A stretch of DNA of 64,000 nucleotides from Dietzia sp. NCCP-2495. Lineage in GTDB: Bacteria > Actinomycetota > Actinomycetes > Mycobacteriales > Mycobacteriaceae. Position numbers and translations under genes: made by a program. The notes under the pieces are model-generated. The model was not told where the DNA came from and ran no database searches. It saw only the letters and a program-made list of their open reading frames with translations. Positions within the stretch are counted from its first letter, which is position 1; the number at the start of each line of letters is the position of its first letter. The stretch lies in NCBI RefSeq assembly GCF_026011735.1, contig NZ_BRVN01000002.1, positions 186,001 to 250,000 on the forward strand, given 5' to 3'. This document shows positions 56,896-64,000 of this stretch, piece after piece.

Positions 56896-57275
56896 CGGAC
56901 AGATCCCTCCCCGGCGTGGTCCACGGCCGCTTCGACGATGCTCAACAGGTGCTCGTCCAATAATTCATAGCGCATCTCCCGTCCCTGGCGGTGCGCCGAG
57001 ACCACTCCACTGGACTTGAGCACCTTCAGGTGCTGGCTCACCAGTGGCTGGGTCGCGTCCAGGGAGTCGACCAGTTCGTGGACGCACCGGGGTCCGTCTC
57101 GGAGCTGGAGAACGATCGCGATCCGCAGGGGAGCGGACAGGGCGCGCAGGAGATCCCCCGCGGAGGCGATCACCCTCTCGGCGGGCAGAGGCACGGGGGC
57201 GGGCTGAGGTCCGGGGTCGTGAACGTCCGTGACCGGCAGTTCCCCGACCGTCGGCTGTGTTCCGGAGGCCATCAT
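56892..57275 (-). CDS. smtB: SmtB-type ArsR-family zinc sensor
   Basis: 127-residue winged-helix metal sensor. [20 protein letters not shown] and [18 protein letters not shown] are the DNA-binding part. The last helix holds D107-x-H109-(x10)-H120-x2-E123, exactly the spacing of the alpha-5 zinc site of SmtB/CzrA. It should leave DNA when zinc binds and so allow zur to be expressed. The first ~30 residues are a Pro-rich tail. ATG 57275 has GAAGG upstream; the next codon is also ATG. Confidence 0.92.
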   Translation of the reverse strand: MMASGTQPTVGELPVTDVHDPGPQPAPVPLPAERVIASAGDLLRALSAPLRIAIVLQLRDGPRCVHELVDSLDATQPLVSQHLKVLKSSGVVSAHRQGREMRYELLDEHLLSIVEAAVDHAGEGSVR

Positions 57276-57335
57276 CTCCACCTTCAGGACTTCCGTGACG
57301 AGGGCGCCACCGCCGGTGTCGTCTCCGGCATCCGA

Positions 57336-57378
57336 CCCCAGTATCCCAGACGCCGGTACGTGACCGGATACCCTGGGG
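57336..57378. promoter_or_regulatory. inverted repeat between smtB and glyS, candidate operator/divergent -10s
   Basis: The arm CCCCAGTATCC (57336-57346) is mirrored by GGATACCCTGGGG (57366-57378) with a small interruption. Each arm also carries a -10-like GATAC element facing outwards. It may be the SmtB operator; the match to known 12-2-12 sites is poor. Confidence 0.4.
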
Positions 57379-57461
57379 ACACGCGCCCGGGCCACGGCCC
57401 GCGCCGAGGTGATCCACCCCGACACCTCCGCCAACCGACTCACCAAGGGAGAACCCCCGAC

Positions 57462-58856
57462 GTGGCAGCCTCAGCTTCCGTCATCGACGCCGTCGTCAAC
57501 CTCTGCAAGCGCCGAGGACTGGTGTACCAGTGTGGCGAGATCTACGGCGGCACCCGCTCAGCCTGGGACTACGGACCCCTGGGTGTGGAGCTCAAGGACA
57601 ACATCAAGAAGCAGTGGTGGCGGACCTTCGTGACCAGCCGCGAGGACGTGGTGGGTCTGGACTCCTCCATCATCCTGCCGCGTGCGGTGTGGCAGGCTTC
57701 CGGTCACGTCGACACCTTCACCGATCCGCTGATCGAGTGCCTCAACTGTCACACGCGCCTGCGCCAGGACCACATCCAGGAGGCGTACGCGGCCAAGAAG
57801 AAGCTGGACAACCCGGCGGATGCGCCGATGGCCGAGATCGCCTGCCCCAACTGCGGAACGAAGGGTAAGTGGACCGATCCGCAGCTGTTCTCGGGCCTCA
57901 TGAAGACGTACCTGGGTCCCGTGGACAACGAGACCGGCCTGCACTACCTGCGTCCCGAGACCGCCCAGGGTATCTTCGTCAACTACAAGAACGTCATGAC
58001 CACGGCGCGTCGTAAGCCGCCGTTCGGCATCGGTCAGATCGGCAAGGCGTTCCGCAACGAGATCACCCCGGGCAACTTCATCTTTCGCACCCGCGAGTTC
58101 GAGCAGATGGAGATCGAGTTCTTCACCAAGCCCGAGGACGCGGGTAAGTGGTTCGACGAGTGGGTCGAGGCGTGCTGGGAGTGGTTCGTCGACCTGGGCA
58201 TCGACCCGGCCAACCTGCGCCGTTTCGACGTACCGGACGGCGACCGTGCCCACTACTCGGACCGCACGATCGACTTCGAGTACAAGTTCGGCTTCGCCGG
58301 TAGCGAGTGGGGCGAGCTCATGGGCATCGCCAACCGCACCGACTACGACCTCTCGCAGCACCAGGAGCACTCCGGCGAGGACCTGCAGTACTTCGACCAG
58401 GCTTCCGGCGAGAAGTACGTCCCGTACGTCATCGAGCCCAGCTTCGGCCTGACCCGCTCGCTCATGGCGTTCCTGGTCGATGCCTACACCGAGGACGAGG
58501 CCCCCAATTCCAAGGGCGGTGTCGACACTCGCACGGTGCTCAAGCTCGACCGTCGCCTGTCGCCGTTCAAGGCCGCGGTGCTGCCGCTGTCGCGTAACGC
58601 CGACCTGTCGCCCAAGGCACGGGACCTGGCGGCGCAGCTTCGCAAGAACTGGAACGTGGACTTCGACGACGCGCAGGCCATCGGCCGTCGCTACCGCCGC
58701 CACGACGAGATCGGAACGCCGTTCTGCATCACCGTCGACTTCGACACGCTCGAGGACCAGGCGGTGACGATCCGCGAGCGCGACACCATGCAGCAGGAGC
58801 GTGTCGCGATCGATCAGGTCGAGGGCTACCTCGCCCAGCGGCTCCTCGGGTGCTGA
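57462..58856 (+). CDS. glyS: glycine--tRNA ligase (GlyQS type)
   Basis: 464-residue class II synthetase of the homodimeric type. [15 protein letters not shown] and [13 protein letters not shown] start the protein; [15 protein letters not shown] is motif region 2, [20 protein letters not shown] and EQMEIEFF follow, and the anticodon-binding domain has [25 protein letters not shown] precedes GTG 57462. It is divergent from smtB-zur, as in mycobacteria. Confidence 0.97.
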   Translation: MAASASVIDAVVNLCKRRGLVYQCGEIYGGTRSAWDYGPLGVELKDNIKKQWWRTFVTSREDVVGLDSSIILPRAVWQASGHVDTFTDPLIECLNCHTRLRQDHIQEAYAAKKKLDNPADAPMAEIACPNCGTKGKWTDPQLFSGLMKTYLGPVDNETGLHYLRPETAQGIFVNYKNVMTTARRKPPFGIGQIGKAFRNEITPGNFIFRTREFEQMEIEFFTKPEDAGKWFDEWVEACWEWFVDLGIDPANLRRFDVPDGDRAHYSDRTIDFEYKFGFAGSEWGELMGIANRTDYDLSQHQEHSGEDLQYFDQASGEKYVPYVIEPSFGLTRSLMAFLVDAYTEDEAPNSKGGVDTRTVLKLDRRLSPFKAAVLPLSRNADLSPKARDLAAQLRKNWNVDFDDAQAIGRRYRRHDEIGTPFCITVDFDTLEDQAVTIRERDTMQQERVAIDQVEGYLAQRLLGC

Positions 58857-58881
58857 CCGACGAACCTGGCACACTGGTCGG

Positions 58882-59529
58882 GTGAGTAGAACCCGGTCTC
58901 CGCGCAGCGCAGTGGGCAGGGCCATCAGATGGCTCCTGGTCATCGCGCTGCTGTCGTGTGTGGTCATCCCCGGTTTCATCGCTTTCCGCGTCTGGTCCGT
59001 GGCGCGGATCGATGACCGGGAACCCGCGGACGCCATCGTCGTCCTGGGTGCCGCCCAGTACAACGGTGTGCCGACCCCGGTGTTCCAGTCGAGGCTCGAG
59101 CACGCGGCCATGCTCTTCGAGGAGGGCGTGGCGCCACAGATCATCACGGTGGGCGGGAACCAGCCCGGAGACCTCTACACCGAGGCAGGATCGGGGCGCG
59201 CGTACCTCACCCAGTTGGGAATCCCGCCCGAGGTGATCCTCGCGGTCGAGACCGGGACCAACACCGTCGGCAGCCTCCAGGCCGTCGCCCAGACGGTCGA
59301 GGACCAGGGCGGGGAGTCCGTGGTGCTGGTCAGCGATCCCACGCATTCGTACCGCTCCCGGATGATGGCCCGGGACGTCGGACTCGAGGCCCAGACCTCG
59401 CCGACCCGGCACGGACCGGCGGTGTGGACACGGGAGAACCAGATCTCGAGCATCATCCGCGAGACCGGCGCGGTGCTCTGGTACCAGTATCACCGGATCG
59501 CCGGCTCCAACGTGGACTTCCCCGGCTAG
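58882..59529 (+). CDS. YdcF-like DUF218 protein
   Basis: 215-residue protein with one N-terminal membrane anchor (about residues 15-37) and an extracytoplasmic DUF218 domain: [44 protein letters not shown] and [16 protein letters not shown]. Family members are linked to cell-envelope or vancomycin-sensitivity phenotypes (SanA/ElyC), but the reaction is unknown. CACACT lies six bases before GTG 58882, as before the flavoprotein gene at 17821. Confidence 0.85.
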   Translation: MSRTRSPRSAVGRAIRWLLVIALLSCVVIPGFIAFRVWSVARIDDREPADAIVVLGAAQYNGVPTPVFQSRLEHAAMLFEEGVAPQIITVGGNQPGDLYTEAGSGRAYLTQLGIPPEVILAVETGTNTVGSLQAVAQTVEDQGGESVVLVSDPTHSYRSRMMARDVGLEAQTSPTRHGPAVWTRENQISSIIRETGAVLWYQYHRIAGSNVDFPG

Positions 59530-59540
59530 GAGAGACGCCC

Positions 59541-60803
59541 ATGACCGGATACGCCTACACCGACAGTGACGCGGAACGTCGCGTCGACGAGGGGTCGGGG
59601 CGCCCGCGGACCTCGGCCAGCGAGCGCAGCCCGTTCGAGCGGGACCGTGCACGCGTGCTGCACTCGGCCGCGCTGCGCCGTCTGGCGGACAAGACCCAGG
59701 TCGTCGGCCCCGGGGACGGGGACACCCCGCGCACCAGGCTCACCCACTCCCTGGAGGTCGCGCAGATCTCCCGCAGTATCGCGGCCGGGCTGGGATGCGA
59801 TCCCGACCTGGCGGACCTCGCCGGGCTCAGCCACGACATCGGCCACCCGCCGTACGGACATAACGGCGAGCGGGCCCTGGACGAGGTGGCTCGTGGGTTC
59901 GGGGGGTACGAGGGCAATGCCCAGACCGTCCGCATCCTGTCCCGGCTCGAGCCCAAGGTCGTGGACTCCGAGGGCAGGGGAGTGGGTCTCAATCTCACTC
60001 GTGCCGCCCTCGACGCCGCCACCAAGTACCCGTGGCTGCCGCGGGAGGGGACCAGCAAGTTCGGCGCCTATGCCGAGGATGCGGAGATCCTCGAGTGGAT
60101 CCGCCGGGGCGCGCCCGGTGACACGCGGTCCCTCGAGGCGCAGATCATGGATTTCTCCGACGATGTGGCCTACTCGGTGCACGACGTGGAGGACGCGATC
60201 GTCGCGGGCCGCCTCGACCTGCGCTCACTGGCCGACCGGTCGGAGGTCGCGGCGTTGGCGGAGCTCGGCGCGCGGGAGTTCCGCGGCCCCGACGCAGATC
60301 AGCTGGAACAGGCCGCCGAGCGACTCGCCTCGCTCGCGGTGGTCCGCGCGGTGCAGCCGTTCGACTCCTCGTTCGGCGGGCTGGTCGCGCTCAAGGCGCT
60401 GACCAGTGAGCTGGTGGGGCGTTTCGTCATGCCCGCCATCCACACCACCCGCGAGGTGCACGGGGCCGTGCCGCACGGTAGGTACAGCGCCCGCCTGGTG
60501 ATCCCGGCCGAGGTCGAGGCGGAGGTGGTGATGCTCAAGACGATGGCCGTGCGCTATGTCATGAGTGACCCCGGGCACCGGGTCCGGCAGGACCGCCAGC
60601 GCGACCGGATCCACCGGGTCGCCGAGTACCTCGCCCACTCCGCGCCCGCCGGACTCGATCCGGTGCTGCGTCCGCTGTGGGACGCGGCCGCCGACGACTC
60701 GGCCCGCATGCGGGTGATCGTCGACCAGGTGGCGCTCTACACGGAGAGCCGGCTGGAACGCATCGATCGGTCTAGCGCGGGGATCCAGGCGGCCTGGGGC
60801 TGA
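59541..60803 (+). CDS. dgt: deoxyguanosinetriphosphate triphosphohydrolase-like protein
   Basis: 420-residue HD-domain dNTPase. H69 in THSLEVAQI, then H98-D99 in [15 protein letters not shown], and a distal aspartate in [13 protein letters not shown] form the metal site. [15 protein letters not shown] is the family N-terminal segment. GGAGAG precedes ATG 59541. It hydrolyses dNTPs to nucleosides and triphosphate. Confidence 0.92.
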   Translation: MTGYAYTDSDAERRVDEGSGRPRTSASERSPFERDRARVLHSAALRRLADKTQVVGPGDGDTPRTRLTHSLEVAQISRSIAAGLGCDPDLADLAGLSHDIGHPPYGHNGERALDEVARGFGGYEGNAQTVRILSRLEPKVVDSEGRGVGLNLTRAALDAATKYPWLPREGTSKFGAYAEDAEILEWIRRGAPGDTRSLEAQIMDFSDDVAYSVHDVEDAIVAGRLDLRSLADRSEVAALAELGAREFRGPDADQLEQAAERLASLAVVRAVQPFDSSFGGLVALKALTSELVGRFVMPAIHTTREVHGAVPHGRYSARLVIPAEVEAEVVMLKTMAVRYVMSDPGHRVRQDRQRDRIHRVAEYLAHSAPAGLDPVLRPLWDAAADDSARMRVIVDQVALYTESRLERIDRSSAGIQAAWG

Positions 60804-60837
60804 TCCGCGTGGAGGCGGGTCACCGCACGACTGCGCG

Positions 60838-62217
60838 TCATCGCACGGCGCTCGCGATCGTGTCGACCAGCCGGTCCACCTCGAGTGAGTCCATGGTCGC
60901 GCTGGGGGAGAACCCGGTCCGCACCACCACGAGGTCGGCCGACGGGACCACGACGATGTACTGGCCGTCGTGCCCGGATGCCCAGAACGCGTCCGCGGGC
61001 ATGGCCATCCGCCGGGGGACCGTGGTGTCGTTGTCGTCGTCGGCCCCGCCAGCCCCACCGGATCCGTCGGCACCGGTGTTGAGCCACCACTGGGCGCCGT
61101 ACGGCTCGGGCTCGCCGGCGGCCGGCACGGCGGTCGTGGAGTAATCCATCCACCCCTCCGGCAGCAGCGCCCGCCCGTTCACGCGGCCGTCATCGAGCGC
61201 GAACTGGCCGAAGCGCGCGAGGTCCCGCGGGGTGGCCCACAGGTACGAGCTGCACACCGACCGGCCGGAGGCGTCGGCCTCGAGGACCGCACTGGCCATC
61301 CCCAGCGGACGGAAGAGCAGCTCGGAGGCCATCTCGGGGCCCAGGCCCGTGCGCTCGTGGAGGAGGTCGCAGATGATGTTGGTCGTGCCGGAGGAGTACT
61401 GGCGGTAGGTTCCGGGATCGTGCGCGAGCCTCTGCGACGCGGCGAAGCGGGCCATGTCCGGTTCGTCGAACAGCATCGCCGTGATGGGGGTGCCGAGGTC
61501 GTACTCCTCGTCCCACTCCAGACCTGAAGCCATGCGCAGGAGGTCGTCGAGGGAGATGTCGGCGCGCGCGTCGGTCCATTCGGGGCGGAGTCCGGTGGTG
61601 GAGGGGTCGAGGTCGGCGTCCGGGAACTCGAGTTGTGCACGGCCGACGAGCGTCGAGGCGACGCTCTTGCCGATGGACCAGCCGAGTTGGCGGGTGTCGG
61701 GGCCGAAGCCGGGTGTGTATCTCTCGCCGATGATCTGGCCGTTGTGGACGACGACGAGGGACCGCGTCCCGTCCTGCGTCGCGGCCTCGTCGAGCGCGTC
61801 CTCTACAGCTGGAGTGGTGGCGTCGGCGACCGGGAGGCGTATGCCCTCGGTGCCGAGGTCGAGGCGCTCCGGCGGAGGGGAGCTCTGGCTGGAGCCCTCC
61901 GCGCGGGCGCCGAGTGCGCAGCCGTACTCGGAGACGTGGGCGCGTTGCGTGAATGCCACGCCGAGCACGGACGCGGTCACGGTGCCCGCGGACTCGTCCA
62001 CCGAGGTGCGGAGATAGGGGACCAGTGGATTGGGCGGGAGGTCGGTTTCCGGGTCGGAGCGTCCCACGAGGTACCGCAGTGCGCACTCATTGTGGGCGGC
62101 GTAGCCGGTGCCGGTGCGGAGCATCGGGCGGTAGACGATGCTTGCCACCACGACGGCGGCCACGACCACCACCAGGACCAGCACGATGGCCAGGAGTGCC
62201 TTCCGTCCACGGGGCAT
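60838..62217 (-). CDS. membrane-anchored serine hydrolase, beta-lactamase/6-aminohexanoate-dimer hydrolase type
   Basis: 459-residue protein with an N-terminal membrane anchor (about residues 8-28), so the catalytic domain is outside the cytoplasm. S181-I-G-K184 is the nucleophile motif, YSSGTTN the second element, and the ASGHDGQYI region the third. It resembles 6-aminohexanoate-dimer hydrolases and class C penicillin-binding folds; the substrate is unknown. It starts two bases after the TPM-gene stop, so the two form an operon. It is convergent with dgt, 34 bases apart, with no strong terminator. Confidence 0.85.
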   Translation of the reverse strand: MPRGRKALLAIVLVLVVVVAAVVVASIVYRPMLRTGTGYAAHNECALRYLVGRSDPETDLPPNPLVPYLRTSVDESAGTVTASVLGVAFTQRAHVSEYGCALGARAEGSSQSSPPPERLDLGTEGIRLPVADATTPAVEDALDEAATQDGTRSLVVVHNGQIIGERYTPGFGPDTRQLGWSIGKSVASTLVGRAQLEFPDADLDPSTTGLRPEWTDARADISLDDLLRMASGLEWDEEYDLGTPITAMLFDEPDMARFAASQRLAHDPGTYRQYSSGTTNIICDLLHERTGLGPEMASELLFRPLGMASAVLEADASGRSVCSSYLWATPRDLARFGQFALDDGRVNGRALLPEGWMDYSTTAVPAAGEPEPYGAQWWLNTGADGSGGAGGADDDNDTTVPRRMAMPADAFWASGHDGQYIVVVPSADLVVVRTGFSPSATMDSLEVDRLVDTIASAVR

Positions 62218-62219
62218 GG

Positions 62220-64000
62220 TCAGAACCGCCCGCCCGCGCCGCCGCCACCCCAGCTGCCGCCACCACTGAAGCCGCCACCGCCACCGCCGAAGCCACCGCC
62301 GCTGAAGCCGCCTCCACCGCCGAAGCCGCCGCGGCCGTATCCGGACCCGCCGCGCAGCATGCCCTGGATGAGGGCGCTGGCCACCATGCCGCCGATCATC
62401 GCGCCGGTATTGGACCCGCCGCGCCTGTACCCGCCGTGGCGACCGCCGCCGTAACCCCCGTGGTACTGCGGGCGGGATGCGTCGTCCTGGGCGCGGCGGA
62501 GGGCCTCACGGGCGAGGGTGAGTGCACGCTCGGCGGCGGGGAACGCCGCGGGACCGACGGTGGCCTCGGCTGTCCTCAGCGAGTCCTTGGCACTGGCGAG
62601 CCGGGTGCGGGCGCCCTGGCCGATCACCTGCGAGCGGCTGGAGATGAAGTCGTCCGCCTCCCGGACCGCACCGGCTGCCCGGGTGAGGGCGGCCTGCCTG
62701 GCCGCGCGGGCACGGCTCGCCGCCTCTGCCTCGTGCCCGGCGGCGGCCAGGGCCTCGTCCAGGTCCCGGTCCACGTCGATGAGTCGGGAGAAGGCGCCGA
62801 GCGGATCGGACTGGCCACCGGACCGCGCGGATTCCACCACACCGCGCGCGGCGGTGGCGGCGGTGGCGAGCGAGTGGCTCGTGGCGCTGCTGATGTCGGT
62901 GGAGGACAGGAGTCGGCCGGCCACGGCCAATTCCTCGTCGACCTCGGCGATCAGGTCCGGCAGGTCACGCCGGGCGGTCGCGATGTCGTCGGAGGCGTGG
63001 TCCACCGCGTCGAGGAGCTTCTCCGCCTGGGCGAGCTCGCCCTCGGCGGTGGTGATGGCGTCCACGGCCGCGCCCTGCTCACCGACGGGGCGGGCGAGCG
63101 CCTCCCGGGCATCTGCGGTCGAGTCCTCGGCGGCCTCGAGCAGGTCGCCGGCCAGCGACACGTTGTCGGTGATCGAGGCCAGGACCGCCGCCGGGAACTG
63201 CCCGCGCAGGCTCTCCATGGTCTGCTCGGCCTCGGGCAGGCGGGCGCGTAGGCTCACGGCCCGCCGGGTGAGGGCGTCGACCGCGGCGGCACCGTTGATC
63301 AGCAGGTCCCGCATGTTCGAGAAGGCCTCGGCCTGTCCCGCGAGGCCCTTCTCGGCGCGGTCGGCACGGGCTGCCACCTCGAGCAACATCGCCTTGCGCT
63401 GGTCGGGGGTCTCCGGGATGTCGTCGTCGAGACGTTGGACCACCCCGTGCGCGGCGGCGACCTCACCACGGGCGGCGTCCAGGGCCTCGGCGAACGGACG
63501 CGTCCGCAGCTCGCCGAACTCGGCGGTGGCGGTGGCCAGAGCGGTACCGGAGGCCTCGACGGTCTGGTCCGCCGCGGCCAGCCCGGCGCGGGCGCGGGAG
63601 TCGAGGACCTCGGCCGGCAGGGCCGCCAGCCGGGCGGTGTCGTCCCCGGGGATGGTGAGGGCGTCCTCGCTCTGCGCGGCGGTGCGCTTGGCGCGGCGAC
63701 GGCGGCTGACCAGGACCACTCCCACGACGAGGGCGATGATCACGGCGATCGCCGCGAGCATGGCGACTGGGGAGATCTCCGATCCCGAGCCCTGTGCCTC
63801 GAGGCCGTCCGCGGCGCCGATCGCGGCACCGGCCCAGTCGTCCTCGGCCAGCCGGGGCTCGATGTCGCCGGCGGAGATCTTCTGTGCCTCGCTCTGGTTG
63901 GCGGTGGTGGAGCCGCTCTCGTCGGCGAATTCGAACCAGTACGCCCCGTCCCGTACCGCCACGACCAGCAGCGCGTCGTTCATCCCCAGATCGGACATGC
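62220..64000 (-). CDS. TPM-domain membrane protein, 5' end outside the window
   Basis: At least 593 residues; the gene continues beyond 64000. The visible start (SDLGMNDALLVVAVRDGAYW) is already inside a TPM_phosphatase domain. One membrane segment follows (VAMLAAIAVIIALVVGVVLV), then a basic patch RRRRAKR, about 350 residues of charged alpha-helical, probably coiled-coil sequence, and a Gly/Ser/Phe-rich C-terminus with GGGF repeats. The M. tuberculosis gene next to dgt (Rv2345) has this architecture. The role is unknown. Confidence 0.85.
   Translation of the reverse strand, partial: MSDLGMNDALLVVAVRDGAYWFEFADESGSTTANQSEAQKISAGDIEPRLAEDDWAGAAIGAADGLEAQGSGSEISPVAMLAAIAVIIALVVGVVLVSRRRRAKRTAAQSEDALTIPGDDTARLAALPAEVLDSRARAGLAAADQTVEASGTALATATAEFGELRTRPFAEALDAARGEVAAAHGVVQRLDDDIPETPDQRKAMLLEVAARADRAEKGLAGQAEAFSNMRDLLINGAAAVDALTRRAVSLRARLPEAEQTMESLRGQFPAAVLASITDNVSLAGDLLEAAEDSTADAREALARPVGEQGAAVDAITTAEGELAQAEKLLDAVDHASDDIATARRDLPDLIAEVDEELAVAGRLLSSTDISSATSHSLATAATAARGVVESARSGGQSDPLGAFSRLIDVDRDLDEALAAAGHEAEAASRARAARQAALTRAAGAVREADDFISSRSQVIGQGARTRLASAKDSLRTAEATVGPAAFPAAERALTLAREALRRAQDDASRPQYHGGYGGGRHGGYRRGGSNTGAMIGGMVASALIQGMLRGGSGYGRGGFGGGGGFSGGGFGGGGGGFSGGGSWGGGGAGGRF

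Overview
The window is very GC-rich chromosomal DNA with GTG starts, four-base stop/start overlaps (GTGA, ATGA) and alanine-, glycine- and arginine-rich proteins. Gene content and order identify an actinobacterium of the order Mycobacteriales. From memory, the conserved blocks run in the same order as the M. tuberculosis segment from valS (Rv2448c) through folC, ndk, rne, rplU-rpmA, obg, proB, proA, nadD, rsfS, gpgP, comEA, holA, rpsT, lepA, hemW, hrcA, dnaJ2, phoH, ybeY, era, recO, uppS, zur/smtB and glyS to dgt (Rv2344c). The genus cannot be proven from sequence alone; Dietzia or a close relative is my guess. I see no tRNA, rRNA, insertion sequence, prophage or CRISPR array.

Layout. 1-700 is a rearrangement scar: a 5'-truncated, frameshifted benE-like transporter on the minus strand meets an N-terminally truncated scoB-like CoA-transferase gene on the plus strand. 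779-14569 is core: mdh, valS, folC, a DUF4233 protein, ndk, rne, rplU, rpmA, obgE, proB. 14621-25870 is an accessory block that separates proB from proA. It holds a beta-carbonic anhydrase, a metallo-hydrolase plus a frameshifted sirtuin, an ABC-type ATPase, a large flavoprotein, an ECF42-type sigma factor with its DGPF partner, a RecQ helicase with a phosphoribosyltransferase-like tail, a methyltransferase and a DUF222-HNH protein behind an SOS box. 25924-35118 is again core: proA, a MoxR/VWA pair, nadD-rsfS-gpgP-degV, comEA-comEC. 35245-41546 holds holA, rpsT, a PemK-like protein, an EthD-like protein, lepA, a CGNR regulator and a TSUP permease. 41579-47477 has an M3 peptidase, two tiny membrane proteins, a wax ester synthase/DGAT with a histone-like tail, and hemW. 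47662-56436 is a dense block: hrcA, dnaJ2, rsmE, phoH, ybeY, a CBS protein, era, recO, uppS. 56485-64000 has zur-smtB divergent from glyS, then ydcF, dgt, a serine hydrolase and a TPM-domain protein cut by the window edge.

Functional themes. Ribosome assembly and RNA decay (rne, obgE, rsfS, ybeY, era, lepA, rsmE, rplU, rpmA, rpsT), stress control (hrcA-dnaJ), zinc homeostasis (smtB-zur), proline synthesis split in two places, DNA uptake and repair (comEA, comEC, recO, recQ), and neutral-lipid synthesis. Many genes that start a transcription unit have an NAnnnT hexamer (often TAnnnT) ending 6-8 bases before the start codon. This is the signature of leaderless mRNA; genes inside operons instead have purine-rich ribosome sites or overlap the gene before them. 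In-frame tandem repeats of 15 or 18 bp recur in gene tails and linkers and are the most distinctive structural feature of the window.
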